From Verrucomicrobiia bacterium (GTDB lineage: Bacteria; Verrucomicrobiota; Verrucomicrobiia; Verrucomicrobiales; DEV007): 43,316 bases of DNA. The notes under the pieces were generated by a model. The model was not told where the DNA came from. It did no database searches and was given only the letters and a program-made list of their open reading frames with translations. This document shows positions 24,932 through 34,249 of the stretch, in pieces. The translations under genes were made by a program, and so were the position numbers. How positions within the stretch are numbered: position 1 is the stretch's first letter; each line of letters starts with the position of its first letter. Location: assembly GCA_020439995.1 (NCBI GenBank), contig JAGROY010000301.1:1-43316 (forward strand), written 5' to 3'.

Positions 24932-25873
24932 ATGACGCAAGCCACCGCCATCACAACCACCCAGAGGGCCGAACGCATTGCGCAGCTGCATCGCGCGCGG
25001 TCGAAATCGTGGTTTCTGCGCATCAGCCTTGTCATCATTGCCGCACTGGTGCTGTGGTCGTGGAGTGCAGGCGAGCTCTACCAGTCCTACCTCACACCGG
25101 CACAGAAGCAGGCCAATCTTGAGCGCTTTCTCAACAGAATGACACCGCTCCCCGTGCGCGACACTGGTGACTGGTCGCTCGCATTGCCGTGGGTGGGGAA
25201 GCAACTGGGCGAGGGTAAAGGCATCGAAGCCTCCATCCGCACGTTCTCTCTGGCTACCGTAGCGGCAGCACTTTCCGGCCTGTGCGCGCTCGCCTTGCTC
25301 CCAGGTGCGGCGCGCAATCTTGCCACCAGCGAGCCGCTCGGCATGACCAGCGGCTACCGTAAGGTTTCCAGGCCGCTCTGGTACATGGGCAATAAAATCA
25401 CCCGTGCCCTGTTCGTCTTCACCAGAAGCCTTCCTGAATATGTGTTAGGGTTCCTGTTGATCTCCATCTTCGGGCCCGATCCCTGGGCACTCGTGCTCGC
25501 GCTGGCCATTCACAACTTCGGCATCCTCGGCAGACTCGGCGCGGAAGTCATCGAAAACGCGCCGCAGGAACCCGCCCAGACTGTCATGGTACACGGCGGC
25601 GGTCGGCTCGGAGCCTACCTCGCCGCACTGCTCCCCGAATCTTTCAATCGCATGGTCGTTTACTTCTTCTACCGCTGGGAAACCTGCGTCCGCGAGGCCA
25701 CCGTCCTCGGTATGCTCGGTGTCATCTCTCTCGGCTACCTCGTCGTTGCCGCAAAGTCAGGCCGCGCCTTCGACCAAATGGTTTTCTTCGTCCTCCTTGG
25801 CGGCGCCATCGTCCTCATCGGTGACCTCATCTCCGGCCTCGTCCGGAGACTGCTTAGGTTTGAGAGGAAGTAA
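24932..25873 (+). CDS. ABC transporter permease (PhnE-like), second
   Basis: A 313-residue permease from ATG 24932, 8 bp after the first permease stop. The open frame extends 31 codons further upstream to 24839, but that part overlaps the previous gene in another frame and codes for an Arg/His-rich tail. It has about six membrane segments and an EAA-type loop (QTVMVHGGGRLGAYLAALLPESF, read in parts). The N-terminal cytoplasmic segment with basic residues is longer than in the first permease. It ends the operon; no clear terminator follows. Confidence 0.9.
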   Translation: MTQATAITTTQRAERIAQLHRARSKSWFLRISLVIIAALVLWSWSAGELYQSYLTPAQKQANLERFLNRMTPLPVRDTGDWSLALPWVGKQLGEGKGIEASIRTFSLATVAAALSGLCALALLPGAARNLATSEPLGMTSGYRKVSRPLWYMGNKITRALFVFTRSLPEYVLGFLLISIFGPDPWALVLALAIHNFGILGRLGAEVIENAPQEPAQTVMVHGGGRLGAYLAALLPESFNRMVVYFFYRWETCVREATVLGMLGVISLGYLVVAAKSGRAFDQMVFFVLLGGAIVLIGDLISGLVRRLLRFERK

Positions 25874-26381
25874 TCCAGGGTTCCCAGCTGCAAGTTTGAG
25901 CCGCGAAGAGCTGGAGCGCCGAACCGCTACCCATACCGAGGATTGCACGGCGATTCGATGGCCGCGCAACTCCGGCAGCTATTAAATATCCCACTTTTTT
26001 CAATACAGGCGTGCTCTACCAGTCGGTATTCGGACTGGCGAAGGCCACGATACTAACTAACTGGCACAGAAGAAAAATGCGTTATGTTTTGGGTCTCCAA
26101 GTGGCCTGATATCGCTTCTCTGACCAACACCGACTGCAATTGCAACCGGCCCATCGTTTTGGTAGCGGCGGAAGCGACAAGGCTACTAACAGCTACCTCT
26201 GGTGTATCCTCTCAAGGCCCGCAGGGTTGACACGGTGCCTCGCTTGCCCCAAGATTGGACATGGAACCGGTCATTGTCCGGATTTTCGTAGGAATCCAGT
26301 CATTCGCGGAACAGCCTCGGAACCAACGGGACAACAATTCATGGTTCGCGAAATGGACTGTCCGCTTCCCAAAATTCGTCC
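25874..26381. other. Intergenic gap between the ABC operon and the secreted-protein block
   Basis: This 508-bp stretch has no gene that I can support on either strand; the short open frames lack family features. No T-rich terminator was found after the permease, nor a clear promoter before the kelch-like gene, although TTGACA occurs at 26227-26232 without a convincing -10. Composition drops slightly toward AT near 25980-26100. No tRNA or mobile-element end was recognised. It marks the boundary where gene content switches to large exported proteins. Confidence 0.5.
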
Positions 26382-27608
26382 ATGAACATGAACGCTCCGT
26401 CTGTCATTTTGCGGTCGGGACTCTTTTTGGTCCACCTTATTCTTCTTCCGGGAATCAGTCGCCTTTCGGCTCAAGAGGCTTGGTCGCCGCTCGAGGCTTC
26501 GGGCTCGCCACGCTTTTCCCACCATGACTCCACTTACGACGGAAAGAACCAACGGATGGTGATCTGCGGGCGGTCAGATGGGAATCCCGGAAAGGTCGAG
26601 ACCTGGTTCTATCTGCCGGACGGATCGTGGCAACCCGGCCCTGCGGCGGCATCCGCCTTTTCAAGCCCGTTTGGAAACGATGTCGAGGTTGCCTTTGACG
26701 AAGGAAGGGGAGTCGTGGTAATGTTCACTTCCGACGGAATCCGCACCGAGACTTGGGAGCTGAACGGGCTGGCCTGGAGCCTGAAGTCGCCGACTCACGG
26801 ACCCATCGCGGCGATCGACGGGGCACTCATGAAGTTCTTCCCCCCTGAGGGCAAGGTCATGCTTGTCGGCGCAGCGGGGTTTCCTCAGCGGGACTCGCCA
26901 AGCGAGACGTGGTTCTGGGATGGGCAGGACTGGAGCCGTTCTGCCGCGGGTGAGCCCGTCGGTGCGGCCGGAGGCGGGATGGCCTACGACCGCGAGCGCG
27001 GCGAAATGGTGCTGGTCTCCATGATGTCGATGAACACCTGGCGTTTCAGGCAAGGCGCGTGGGTCCGGGCTTCGCCCGGCACCGTTCCTTCCCCAGGCGT
27101 ATGGGTCTTCGGAATGGTTTACGACAGTTCCACAGCGAAGACCGTTCTCTTCGGAGGCGAAGGATTAACCGGCGGGCAACCGCCGGAGGCGGTCTATCCC
27201 ACCGACACGTGGATTTGGGACGGAGACAACTGGTCGCGCAGCACGGTGGCGAACGCGCCACCGGCCACCATCGACTTCGCCATGTCTTGCTTTCCGGAAC
27301 TCGGCGGACTCGTGATGCACGGAGGATGGGGCGAGGCGGACGGTTGGCAGCCCCGCGACAGCCTTTGGAAGCTGACACTCGATTCCGGCCCGCCGCCTGC
27401 CGTGGAGAACCTGAGGCTTCGGATCGAAGGGGCCCAGATCGTGCTGTCCTGGAATCCGGTCGCAGGTGCCCAGCGCTACTTTGTCCGCTCCACGGCTGAT
27501 CCCGCCAAAGGCTTCACCGACGACCTGACAGGGAACTTTCTGGGATCCACCTGGCGCACGGCGGTCGCGGGACGCAAGCAAGCGTTCTTTTCCGTGGGCT
27601 ACGAATAG
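26382..27608 (+). CDS. Exported kelch-like beta-propeller protein with C-terminal module
   Basis: A 408-residue protein with a signal peptide (about 1-30, ending near RLSAQE). The body is a kelch-type propeller: DSTYDGKNQRMVICG, VAFDEGRGVVVMF, MAYDRERGEMVLVS, GMVYDSSTAKTVLFGG and CFPELGGLVMHGG are successive blades, each followed by TW.W.G..W. The last 65 residues (from VENLRLRIEGAQIVLSWNP) form a separate beta-sandwich that ends near AFFSVGYE and recurs in its neighbours. Ligand and partner are unknown. It is the first of seven exported proteins on this strand; the next gene starts 56 bp downstream. In-frame ATGs at 26382 and 26388 are both possible. Confidence 0.8.
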   Translation: MNMNAPSVILRSGLFLVHLILLPGISRLSAQEAWSPLEASGSPRFSHHDSTYDGKNQRMVICGRSDGNPGKVETWFYLPDGSWQPGPAAASAFSSPFGNDVEVAFDEGRGVVVMFTSDGIRTETWELNGLAWSLKSPTHGPIAAIDGALMKFFPPEGKVMLVGAAGFPQRDSPSETWFWDGQDWSRSAAGEPVGAAGGGMAYDRERGEMVLVSMMSMNTWRFRQGAWVRASPGTVPSPGVWVFGMVYDSSTAKTVLFGGEGLTGGQPPEAVYPTDTWIWDGDNWSRSTVANAPPATIDFAMSCFPELGGLVMHGGWGEADGWQPRDSLWKLTLDSGPPPAVENLRLRIEGAQIVLSWNPVAGAQRYFVRSTADPAKGFTDDLTGNFLGSTWRTAVAGRKQAFFSVGYE

Positions 27609-27664
27609 CCCCGCGACATTTGCCGATCTGCCATCGTTCCAAAAACTCAACGAAATCCAAAACC

Positions 27665-30600
27665 ATGTGGGAGAACCCAATAATCAGACCAACGGCCCGC
27701 GTCGCTGCACTGTGGATGGTCCTTCTCGCGCTTTCGGACAGGCCTTCCGCGTTTGGGGAAGAGGTTCTTTTCAGCGCCATTCCCCAGGGGATCAAAGTGC
27801 AGTCGGACGACCAAAGCTGGAACGATCTCCGCACCGGGAGCACCGCAATCTGGAGTCTCGAGACAAAAAGCTGGCGCCCGTGGGCGGACAACTACGCCCG
27901 GCTCGTTTCGGTGCATCCAGACGGACATCAGGTCTTCCACGGCGCCAGCAGACTGGGTGTGGTGCTGGACGACGTGCTGATGAGCAATGCGAGAGCACTC
28001 GAACTGTCTTCTATTCAGCGGTTCAATCCGGTTCCGCTCTGGTCGCCAACTGGCGACCGGATGGCGATCGGTAGCCAGGACGGCATCCACATTCTGGATT
28101 TGGACGGACTAGCGCTGGCCCTGTTGACGGCAAGTCACCGCGCATCCGAGTTCAGCCTGCAACTGGAGCATGCCGAAACCCTCGAGGAACTTCCCACGTC
28201 GGGTCGTCTCCTCGTCGTCCTTGCCGGCATTGGTCAAACCGGACGGGAAACGGTTCGTGTGAGGATCTTTGACCACGAAGGGAATGCCATCGTCGACAAA
28301 GGCGAATCGGAATTGACCACCGGACTCAAGCTCGCCGCCATCAGGGAGACACTCGATTCGGGTACCGAAGCCTCGGAACTCACTTCGGCGAAGCGCGCGG
28401 AACTGACCGCCGACGCCCTGAACCTGGCGACTTACCGCACTGTCTTTCCCGACTTCAATCTTCTCGACTACAAAGACGACTTCACGTGGTCTCCCAGCGG
28501 GTCGAAGCTCGCCTTCACCGGGAACTACACGACCTTCGCACCAGAAGCGTCCTTTGTCCCCGATACCCTGAACGCCATATATGTGGTCGATGTCGAGACT
28601 GGAAGGCACGAACTGATGGTTCGGCCAGAGTGGAAGTATTACGATGGCAGACCCTGGGAAAATCCGATCCAGCGAATCGAGTGCACCTTTCCCAACGGGC
28701 AGACGTCGGAAAGGACGATTGACACGAGTCTGCCCGGGGTCGATGTCGAGTCGGCCGTGGAAGGTTGGGAACAGCGGGAAGGAATCACCTGCGTGGTCTT
28801 CCCCCGCGAGATCGTGACCCCCAGGATTTCGGAGTGGAATCAAATTTCCCGGCCAAAGTGGTCGCCGACCGGCAATCAGATTGCGGCGGACTTCGAGCGG
28901 CACCTGGATATCTACCTGGCGAATCCCGACGAGTTCGACACCTCCGGCGGGAATGTCTCGCCGAGAATCACTGTGGAGCGGAACGTCGTGGTCTTCGAGC
29001 CGGGGTCGTCAGGGATCGGCACCGCCTCCTTGCGTCGCCTGACCACGGACGAGAATCCCTACAACGCGACCAGCTTCGTGCCCAATTGGTACACGAACAC
29101 CGTCGGATGCTGGTCGCCTGACGGGACGCGGATCGCCTTCAACAGGGGTTATGTCGGAGTCGGCGGGCTGGAAATCTACGATCAGATCGGCACTTACGTC
29201 TCCTTCGCGGACGGCTTGGTTCCCCAGCTGGGAGGCGACCGGATCAAGGACCGGGGAGGCGCCGATCTCTGGGTCGATCTGGATCCCAGCCCGGTGCGGC
29301 TCACGGTCGAGATTCCGACGCCTCTGGTCAACGCGGGGGACACCGCGACGGCTTTGGTCAGGGTCCGCCTGGTCGCGACGGAGCCGCACACGACGGTGAG
29401 CTTCGTCGACGCGCTCCTGAAGGAAGTGGCGGCTGTGGACGGCGGCGCGGTGGCTGGAGTCGTGTCGCTGGACGGGGCCGACGAGGATGCGGTGCCGGAT
29501 CCCTTCGTCCTCAGTTCCGACAACCCTGAAGAGCAGTTTCCGGTGCAGGTGACCGTCGTCAAGCCGGGGATTGCCCGGCTGCAGAGCCGGATCGACGTGA
29601 CGGATCCCGAAGATGAGACCCAGCGAATCGTGGCGAACAAGGCACTGGCGGTCAGTCCGCTCAAGGTCTCGCTGAAGGCGCTGCCCCTGGTGAACGGGAA
29701 GCCGATCAGGAACATGATCCGCAACGAGGAGACGGGCGCAATCACCGACGAGGAGGGTAACCGAATCGAGCCGAAGATCGAAGTCACCATCGAGAACACC
29801 GGCGACCGCCCAGTGCGTGCGTTCCTCCAAAGCGTCAGCCCCAGGGCCCGCGACCGAAGCCCTTCGCCGGGGCGCGTCCGCGTCATTGACGAAGGCCAGG
29901 CGTTTCCCTACGAACTGCAGGGAATACTGGGAATCGGACAAAGCAAGAGTCTGGTCTACCCGCTGGAAATCGCGGACGACGGACGCTTCGACTTCGTGGC
30001 CTTCGCAACCGCCGCCTACCTCAACCAGAATGCCGACCCCGAGGGCACCACGCTAAAGACGATCAAGCGCGACGCTCCCATCGCGGTCGGCGAGCCCTAT
30101 CCGCTGGAGGTCGAGATCGTGCTCGGCGGAGGCAATACCATCCGCTCGGTGCGGAACGGCACTGCCGCGATCGCGCCCGGCTCGAGCCTCAATCTCGTCG
30201 CCACCATCCGCAACCTGACCTCGAACTCCACCATCAAATTCCGGGGTCTGGACGCGACGAACGAGTTCAACGCGTTCGGGGGGGCCTTCACGACCGAACC
30301 GGTCTGCCCCCCCACCGCCAGCTTCCATGAACTCGATCCCTACAGCTCGGTCGTTCTCCCGGCGGAGATCAAGACCCTCGCGGAGGGCAATGGCTTCGGA
30401 ATCGTCGAGTGGAAGTTTCCCGAGGAGGGCGATATCGTCGACGACCTGACGGGCAAGTCCGTGGAGCTGCTTCCCGACGATGTCATCATGACCAGCGAGG
30501 TCACCGGGTGGGAGGACGACCCGTGGCGTCTCCGCGTCGTCCAGAACAACCAGCAGCCGATCCAGGACTTTGACATCACCGCAGGAGAGGCTGTCGGTCA

Positions 30601-32926
30601 GTTCAGCTACTACTTCATGACGGCGATCGGCGAATGGACCTACGGGAGTCTTGATTCGATCGGGGGCATTGGAAGGTGGGGCGGCAGGGCCAGCGTCGAC
30701 TTCACGGCGGCGGCCCAGGAACTGGGAGACGGAGTGGTGGCCGTCGCGGCCATGTGCGAGCAGGTTTCGAACACCTGGTCGAAAATGTCCGAGGCCAAGC
30801 GCATCGAGTTTCTCGAATCGATCGTGCCTGACGTGCAGAACCGTGCCCTCATCATTTCGGATCTGGGCAGGGTTCCCATTCCTTTCGATCCATTCGATTC
30901 CATCGCCGCTTTCGAGTTCACCAAGCAGGCGGTGTATCCGTTCTTCTCTGGAATCGAGGAGGCTTACGCCACCCAGGATTATCGAAAGCTTTGGGCTCTG
31001 GTCGGCTCTGCCAGCGGACACATCGCCATCGAGGTCGCCATGTGCGTGCTGCCCACGAAGTTCGCCACGCACACGAAGGCGGGGGAGATCGCCAAGCTGG
31101 CGGAGAACGCCGACAACCTGCGCGCGGCAAACTCGCAGCAACGGCTGCTGCGGGAACTGAACGGTCCAGTGACGAGAGAAGTCGCCCAACGCGCATGGGG
31201 CATCGGTGGCGAGGAACTGGACGCGGTGGAGTGGGTGCTGAGAAAGCTCAAGATGCGGGGCTACGCGCGGGAGCGCTCGACGCGGGCGACCGAATTGATC
31301 GAGAAGCTTAAGGTGGCCATTCGCAAGCCAGAGAAGATGAAGCCAAAGGGGATGAACGAGCTGGATCTGGAAATGCTGGGCGGTCGGGACGCCGCCCCCA
31401 AGGTTCGCGCTCATGACGGATCAAAGGTCGATCCCGAAGGAGTAACCGCCATTTTCGAGCCACCCTCCGACGACACCATCCGGCTGCAGATGAAGGCCCG
31501 GGGGAAGACCGAGGACGAGATCGAACTGGTGCTGGAGAAGGCCAAGTCCCGCCGCGAGGAGTTCGCCGAGCACGAGGAGAAGTTCCGCAAGTGGAAGGAA
31601 GAGGGCTTCGACGTGAGCTTTAATTACAGGGACAATGGTGTTACCCCGCCCCGTGGCGAGCCGACCGTGAAGCGAAAGTTCACTTATGATGAGATCGAGC
31701 TGGGCGACGGGAGGAAGATGTACGTTCCCAAGATGGTCACTGACGAAGGAGGCGAGATTTACAAGCTGATCACCGGCGACATCGACTGGATTCACTTCTG
31801 CTTCGCCGACGGCAGTCCGCTGGATTCCGCTTCGGCCCGGCGTCTCTACCGCATTCTCCAGGGGTTCGGGCTCCAGCATGGCGAGACCTTCGCCTGGATC
31901 CGCGACGGACAGACCCTCTTCAAGTCGAAGGCCAACCAACTGAAGGAATACGTCTTGGGGAACGGGCTCGCGGAAAAGGCCTTGCTCGAAGTCGGCGGGG
32001 AATCGCTCCGCGCCGCCCGCATCATGGAGGAGTTTACCCGCTTCGCGGCCGAGGGCCGACGCCACCTCGTCTACTTCGACAACGGCACCAAGGCGCTCAT
32101 GCGGCTCGTGCAGAACGCCGACTCCCTTGACCGGACCTTTTCCATCCTGGACCGGGTATTCTCGGCCCGCCGGGTGATCATTCCCTCGATCTGGCTCGAT
32201 CGACTCAACGAAGGATTCGAGGAACAGGAACTGGACTGGACCTTTAGCGGATCGGCAGACGCCGACGTGGTTTCCCTGAACGGAGAAACCGTTCAGCGCT
32301 GGGACGGCACGCAATGGATCGCCTACGCTCCGCCCGCCGGCGGAATCATCGAACTGAGTCCCATGACATTGCTGGAGGCGGAAGTCGGCGCAGGAGACAC
32401 GCGCCTCCCCATCGTCCCGTCGGAGGACTTGTATCCGGACCAGGCGCTCGCGGCCAAGTTCCAACCGGGGGACCAGATTGTCCTCGCGCCCGGGGAGCCC
32501 ATTCAGGAAATCCACTCGGTCATGGCGCTCGGCTCCCTGATTCTGGGCGAGCCACTTGCTCACGACTTTCCGGCCGGAACGATCGTGGCCCTCGTACCTG
32601 GATCAAGGATGGCAGGGGAAACCGATTCCGATGGTGACGGGTTCAGCGACGAGCAGGAGAGAAGCCTGGGCACAAACCCATTCGACCCGAACTCCTACTT
32701 CCGCGTAACCTCCATGGACTACCGCAAGCCCGGGGTGCTCGAACTCTCGTGGCCCTCGGTCGCCGGGAAAACCTATCTGGTCGAATACTCGGCTTCTCTG
32801 GAGGAAGGCTCCTGGAAGACACTGCGGCTGGTGCCCGGTGCCGGCCCGTCCACGACGGTCACGTTTCTCCAGTCCCTCGTCGGCAGCGGGAAAGTGCGCT
32901 ACTATCGCGTTCGCACTGGCCAGTGA
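27665..32926 (+). CDS. Giant exported multidomain protein with PD40 propeller and DxD/HGET C-terminal domain
   Basis: A 1753-residue protein from ATG 27665, where a signal peptide (about 1-30) begins; 15 in-frame codons upstream look non-coding. Four TolB-like WSPxGxxxAF blades lie near residues 125, 273, 397 and 481. Beta-sandwich domains with acidic TxE stretches span about 530-950, and a helical region follows to about 1340. A compact domain has a GDIDWIHF motif (Asp1372/Asp1374) and LQHGETF (His1405). A Ca-type repeat DSDGDGFSDEQE is at about 1654, then the C-terminal sandwich module. Function unknown; the DxD plus HGET pair recalls EF/ExoY-type nucleotide cyclase toxins, but that is a guess. 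No frameshift was found. Confidence 0.75.
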   Translation: MWENPIIRPTARVAALWMVLLALSDRPSAFGEEVLFSAIPQGIKVQSDDQSWNDLRTGSTAIWSLETKSWRPWADNYARLVSVHPDGHQVFHGASRLGVVLDDVLMSNARALELSSIQRFNPVPLWSPTGDRMAIGSQDGIHILDLDGLALALLTASHRASEFSLQLEHAETLEELPTSGRLLVVLAGIGQTGRETVRVRIFDHEGNAIVDKGESELTTGLKLAAIRETLDSGTEASELTSAKRAELTADALNLATYRTVFPDFNLLDYKDDFTWSPSGSKLAFTGNYTTFAPEASFVPDTLNAIYVVDVETGRHELMVRPEWKYYDGRPWENPIQRIECTFPNGQTSERTIDTSLPGVDVESAVEGWEQREGITCVVFPREIVTPRISEWNQISRPKWSPTGNQIAADFERHLDIYLANPDEFDTSGGNVSPRITVERNVVVFEPGSSGIGTASLRRLTTDENPYNATSFVPNWYTNTVGCWSPDGTRIAFNRGYVGVGGLEIYDQIGTYVSFADGLVPQLGGDRIKDRGGADLWVDLDPSPVRLTVEIPTPLVNAGDTATALVRVRLVATEPHTTVSFVDALLKEVAAVDGGAVAGVVSLDGADEDAVPDPFVLSSDNPEEQFPVQVTVVKPGIARLQSRIDVTDPEDETQRIVANKALAVSPLKVSLKALPLVNGKPIRNMIRNEETGAITDEEGNRIEPKIEVTIENTGDRPVRAFLQSVSPRARDRSPSPGRVRVIDEGQAFPYELQGILGIGQSKSLVYPLEIADDGRFDFVAFATAAYLNQNADPEGTTLKTIKRDAPIAVGEPYPLEVEIVLGGGNTIRSVRNGTAAIAPGSSLNLVATIRNLTSNSTIKFRGLDATNEFNAFGGAFTTEPVCPPTASFHELDPYSSVVLPAEIKTLAEGNGFGIVEWKFPEEGDIVDDLTGKSVELLPDDVIMTSEVTGWEDDPWRLRVVQNNQQPIQDFDITAGEAVGQFSYYFMTAIGEWTYGSLDSIGGIGRWGGRASVDFTAAAQELGDGVVAVAAMCEQVSNTWSKMSEAKRIEFLESIVPDVQNRALIISDLGRVPIPFDPFDSIAAFEFTKQAVYPFFSGIEEAYATQDYRKLWALVGSASGHIAIEVAMCVLPTKFATHTKAGEIAKLAENADNLRAANSQQRLLRELNGPVTREVAQRAWGIGGEELDAVEWVLRKLKMRGYARERSTRATELIEKLKVAIRKPEKMKPKGMNELDLEMLGGRDAAPKVRAHDGSKVDPEGVTAIFEPPSDDTIRLQMKARGKTEDEIELVLEKAKSRREEFAEHEEKFRKWKEEGFDVSFNYRDNGVTPPRGEPTVKRKFTYDEIELGDGRKMYVPKMVTDEGGEIYKLITGDIDWIHFCFADGSPLDSASARRLYRILQGFGLQHGETFAWIRDGQTLFKSKANQLKEYVLGNGLAEKALLEVGGESLRAARIMEEFTRFAAEGRRHLVYFDNGTKALMRLVQNADSLDRTFSILDRVFSARRVIIPSIWLDRLNEGFEEQELDWTFSGSADADVVSLNGETVQRWDGTQWIAYAPPAGGIIELSPMTLLEAEVGAGDTRLPIVPSEDLYPDQALAAKFQPGDQIVLAPGEPIQEIHSVMALGSLILGEPLAHDFPAGTIVALVPGSRMAGETDSDGDGFSDEQERSLGTNPFDPNSYFRVTSMDYRKPGVLELSWPSVAGKTYLVEYSASLEEGSWKTLRLVPGAGPSTTVTFLQSLVGSGKVRYYRVRTGQ

Positions 32927-33032
32927 CCGGTCGGAATCCCGAGTCGTGCCGTGCCGAAAGGTGCGCACCGCAGGACGCTTCCAACTATCTCTCCGACCGG
33001 CGTCTTTCTGGAACAGGTCGGCCTTGGCCCTT

Positions 33033-33747
33033 TGAACGGCCGGATCCCACGTCGCCACCGGAGACTGGAATGGTGACGGCAAGCCGGATCTCGCGTTCAC
33101 AGGCGTGGGATTCAGAACACCGCAACTTTACATTCTGACTGGAAACGGAGACGGCACGTTCGGCAGGGGAGCTACGTTCGATTTGCCTGGAGTGCGGCTC
33201 GACGGTCTCGATGCCCCCAACTTTTCCGGCAGCGGGGGATTCCTCCCGATGCCGCCGATGCACGTTGGAGAGGAAGCGAACACCGTGGCGACCGGAGATC
33301 TGAACGGAGACGGAAAAACCGACCTCGCGGTCTCCCATTTCGGATCCTTGGGCACATACAACGGCTCGGTCAAGGTGGCCTGGGCAATGGTCAGTTTGCC
33401 AACGGGTGGCGCGGCGCGAACGGGGGCGGCACTTCGTTCGCCGCCGATGTGAACCTTGACGGCTGGGACGACATCGTCACGGCCACCGGCTCGGGTTATG
33501 TATCCGTTCAATTGAACCGGCTGGGAGAACTGGGCCTCGTTCTGCCGACACTTTCCCTCGTTCGCTCCAGAGACGCCATTGAATTCGACTGGCCAGCCGC
33601 CTTTCCGGACTACCGTCTCACGGAATCGTCGTCGCTGAAGCTCTGACTCCCGCTGTGCAGACGGTCACTGTTGTCGGAGCCTCGCTCAAGGCCGTCCTCG
33701 ACGAACTTGTCGGAACGCGCTTGTTCCGGCTCGAACCCATCAGGTAG
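33033..33747 (+). pseudogene. Decayed FG-GAP/VCBS repeat gene
   Basis: Three frames in turn carry one protein. Frame A (from the TGA at 33033-33035, GDWNGDGKPDLAF... to about 33375) holds VCBS repeats. Frame B (from about 33380) continues as GLGNGQFANGWRG and DGWDDIVTATG. Frame C (from about 33637) gives the end VDELVGTRLF-like tail FRLEPIR before TAG 33745-33747. Against the intact paralog at 36612-39125, seven bases are missing at the A/B junction. No start codon or signal peptide remains, so the N-terminus is lost. It should not make a product. It looks like the relic of a secreted repeat lipoprotein with the same C-terminal module as its neighbours. Confidence 0.8.
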
Positions 33748-34249
33748 AGCTTGTGGACTGGACATTTTGTCCAGCCGTTCCAGTTTGGAGTGAACGACGC
33801 CGCAAGGCCATTTGCTTCCCGGGCTTCCCGGCCCTCGGGTTTTCGAGCTTTTTATGATTGATGGCGACAAGATTCCGAGGTTTCAATGGCGGCGGCTTTT
33901 CAGTATCAAGCATCAAGCTCATGAAGGCATTCAGTGTTCGTGTGACCGGACTGTTCCCTGGATCGGTCCGGGTTTTCCCCTGCATTGCGGAACCCATTGG
34001 TTCCTGGCCTCGACGCGAGCGTCGAGAGCGTCCGCTCCGACCGTCGGAATCGAGCAGATGCCGGGAGTGTGGCCCGCGCCAAGGCCGGCCGCCCGTCGGA
34101 GTCCGCGGGAACTCGTTCCCGCCGATGTCGCGAGTCCATGGCCGCGTGGCGATCCACTGCACGGCTTGGGTGGTAGTCGTGGCGGACTTCTTGTTCTCTG
34201 GGTGCGTTGCAGAAGCCCGGGAACCCCAACCATAACTCGCCATCCAGTC
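33748..34249. other. GC-rich gap between pseudogene and caspase-like gene
   Basis: A 502-bp region with no convincing gene. The frame of the caspase-like gene stays open upstream to 33812, but that 146-codon extension is rich in Arg, Pro and Trp and lacks family features; the real signal peptide begins at ATG 34250. A short hairpin CTGGAC-ATTTT-GTCCAG (33758-33774) follows the pseudogene, without a T tract. A CGACGC-GA-GCGTCG inverted repeat is at 34011-34024. Open frames on the minus strand also look like shadows. It may be relic coding DNA. Confidence 0.5.

Noticed and set aside
30053..32563. Long minus-strand open frames (about 450 and 380 codons) inside the giant gene
   Set aside because: His/Arg/Val-rich composition typical of antisense frames; the plus strand has propeller and calcium-loop motifs throughout.
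33758..33774. Hairpin CTGGAC-ATTTT-GTCCAG as terminator
   Set aside because: The stem is only 6 bp and no T tract follows.
33812..34249. N-terminal 146-codon extension of the caspase-like protein
   Set aside because: It has low-complexity Arg/Pro/Trp-rich sequence, and the natural signal peptide starts at ATG 34250.
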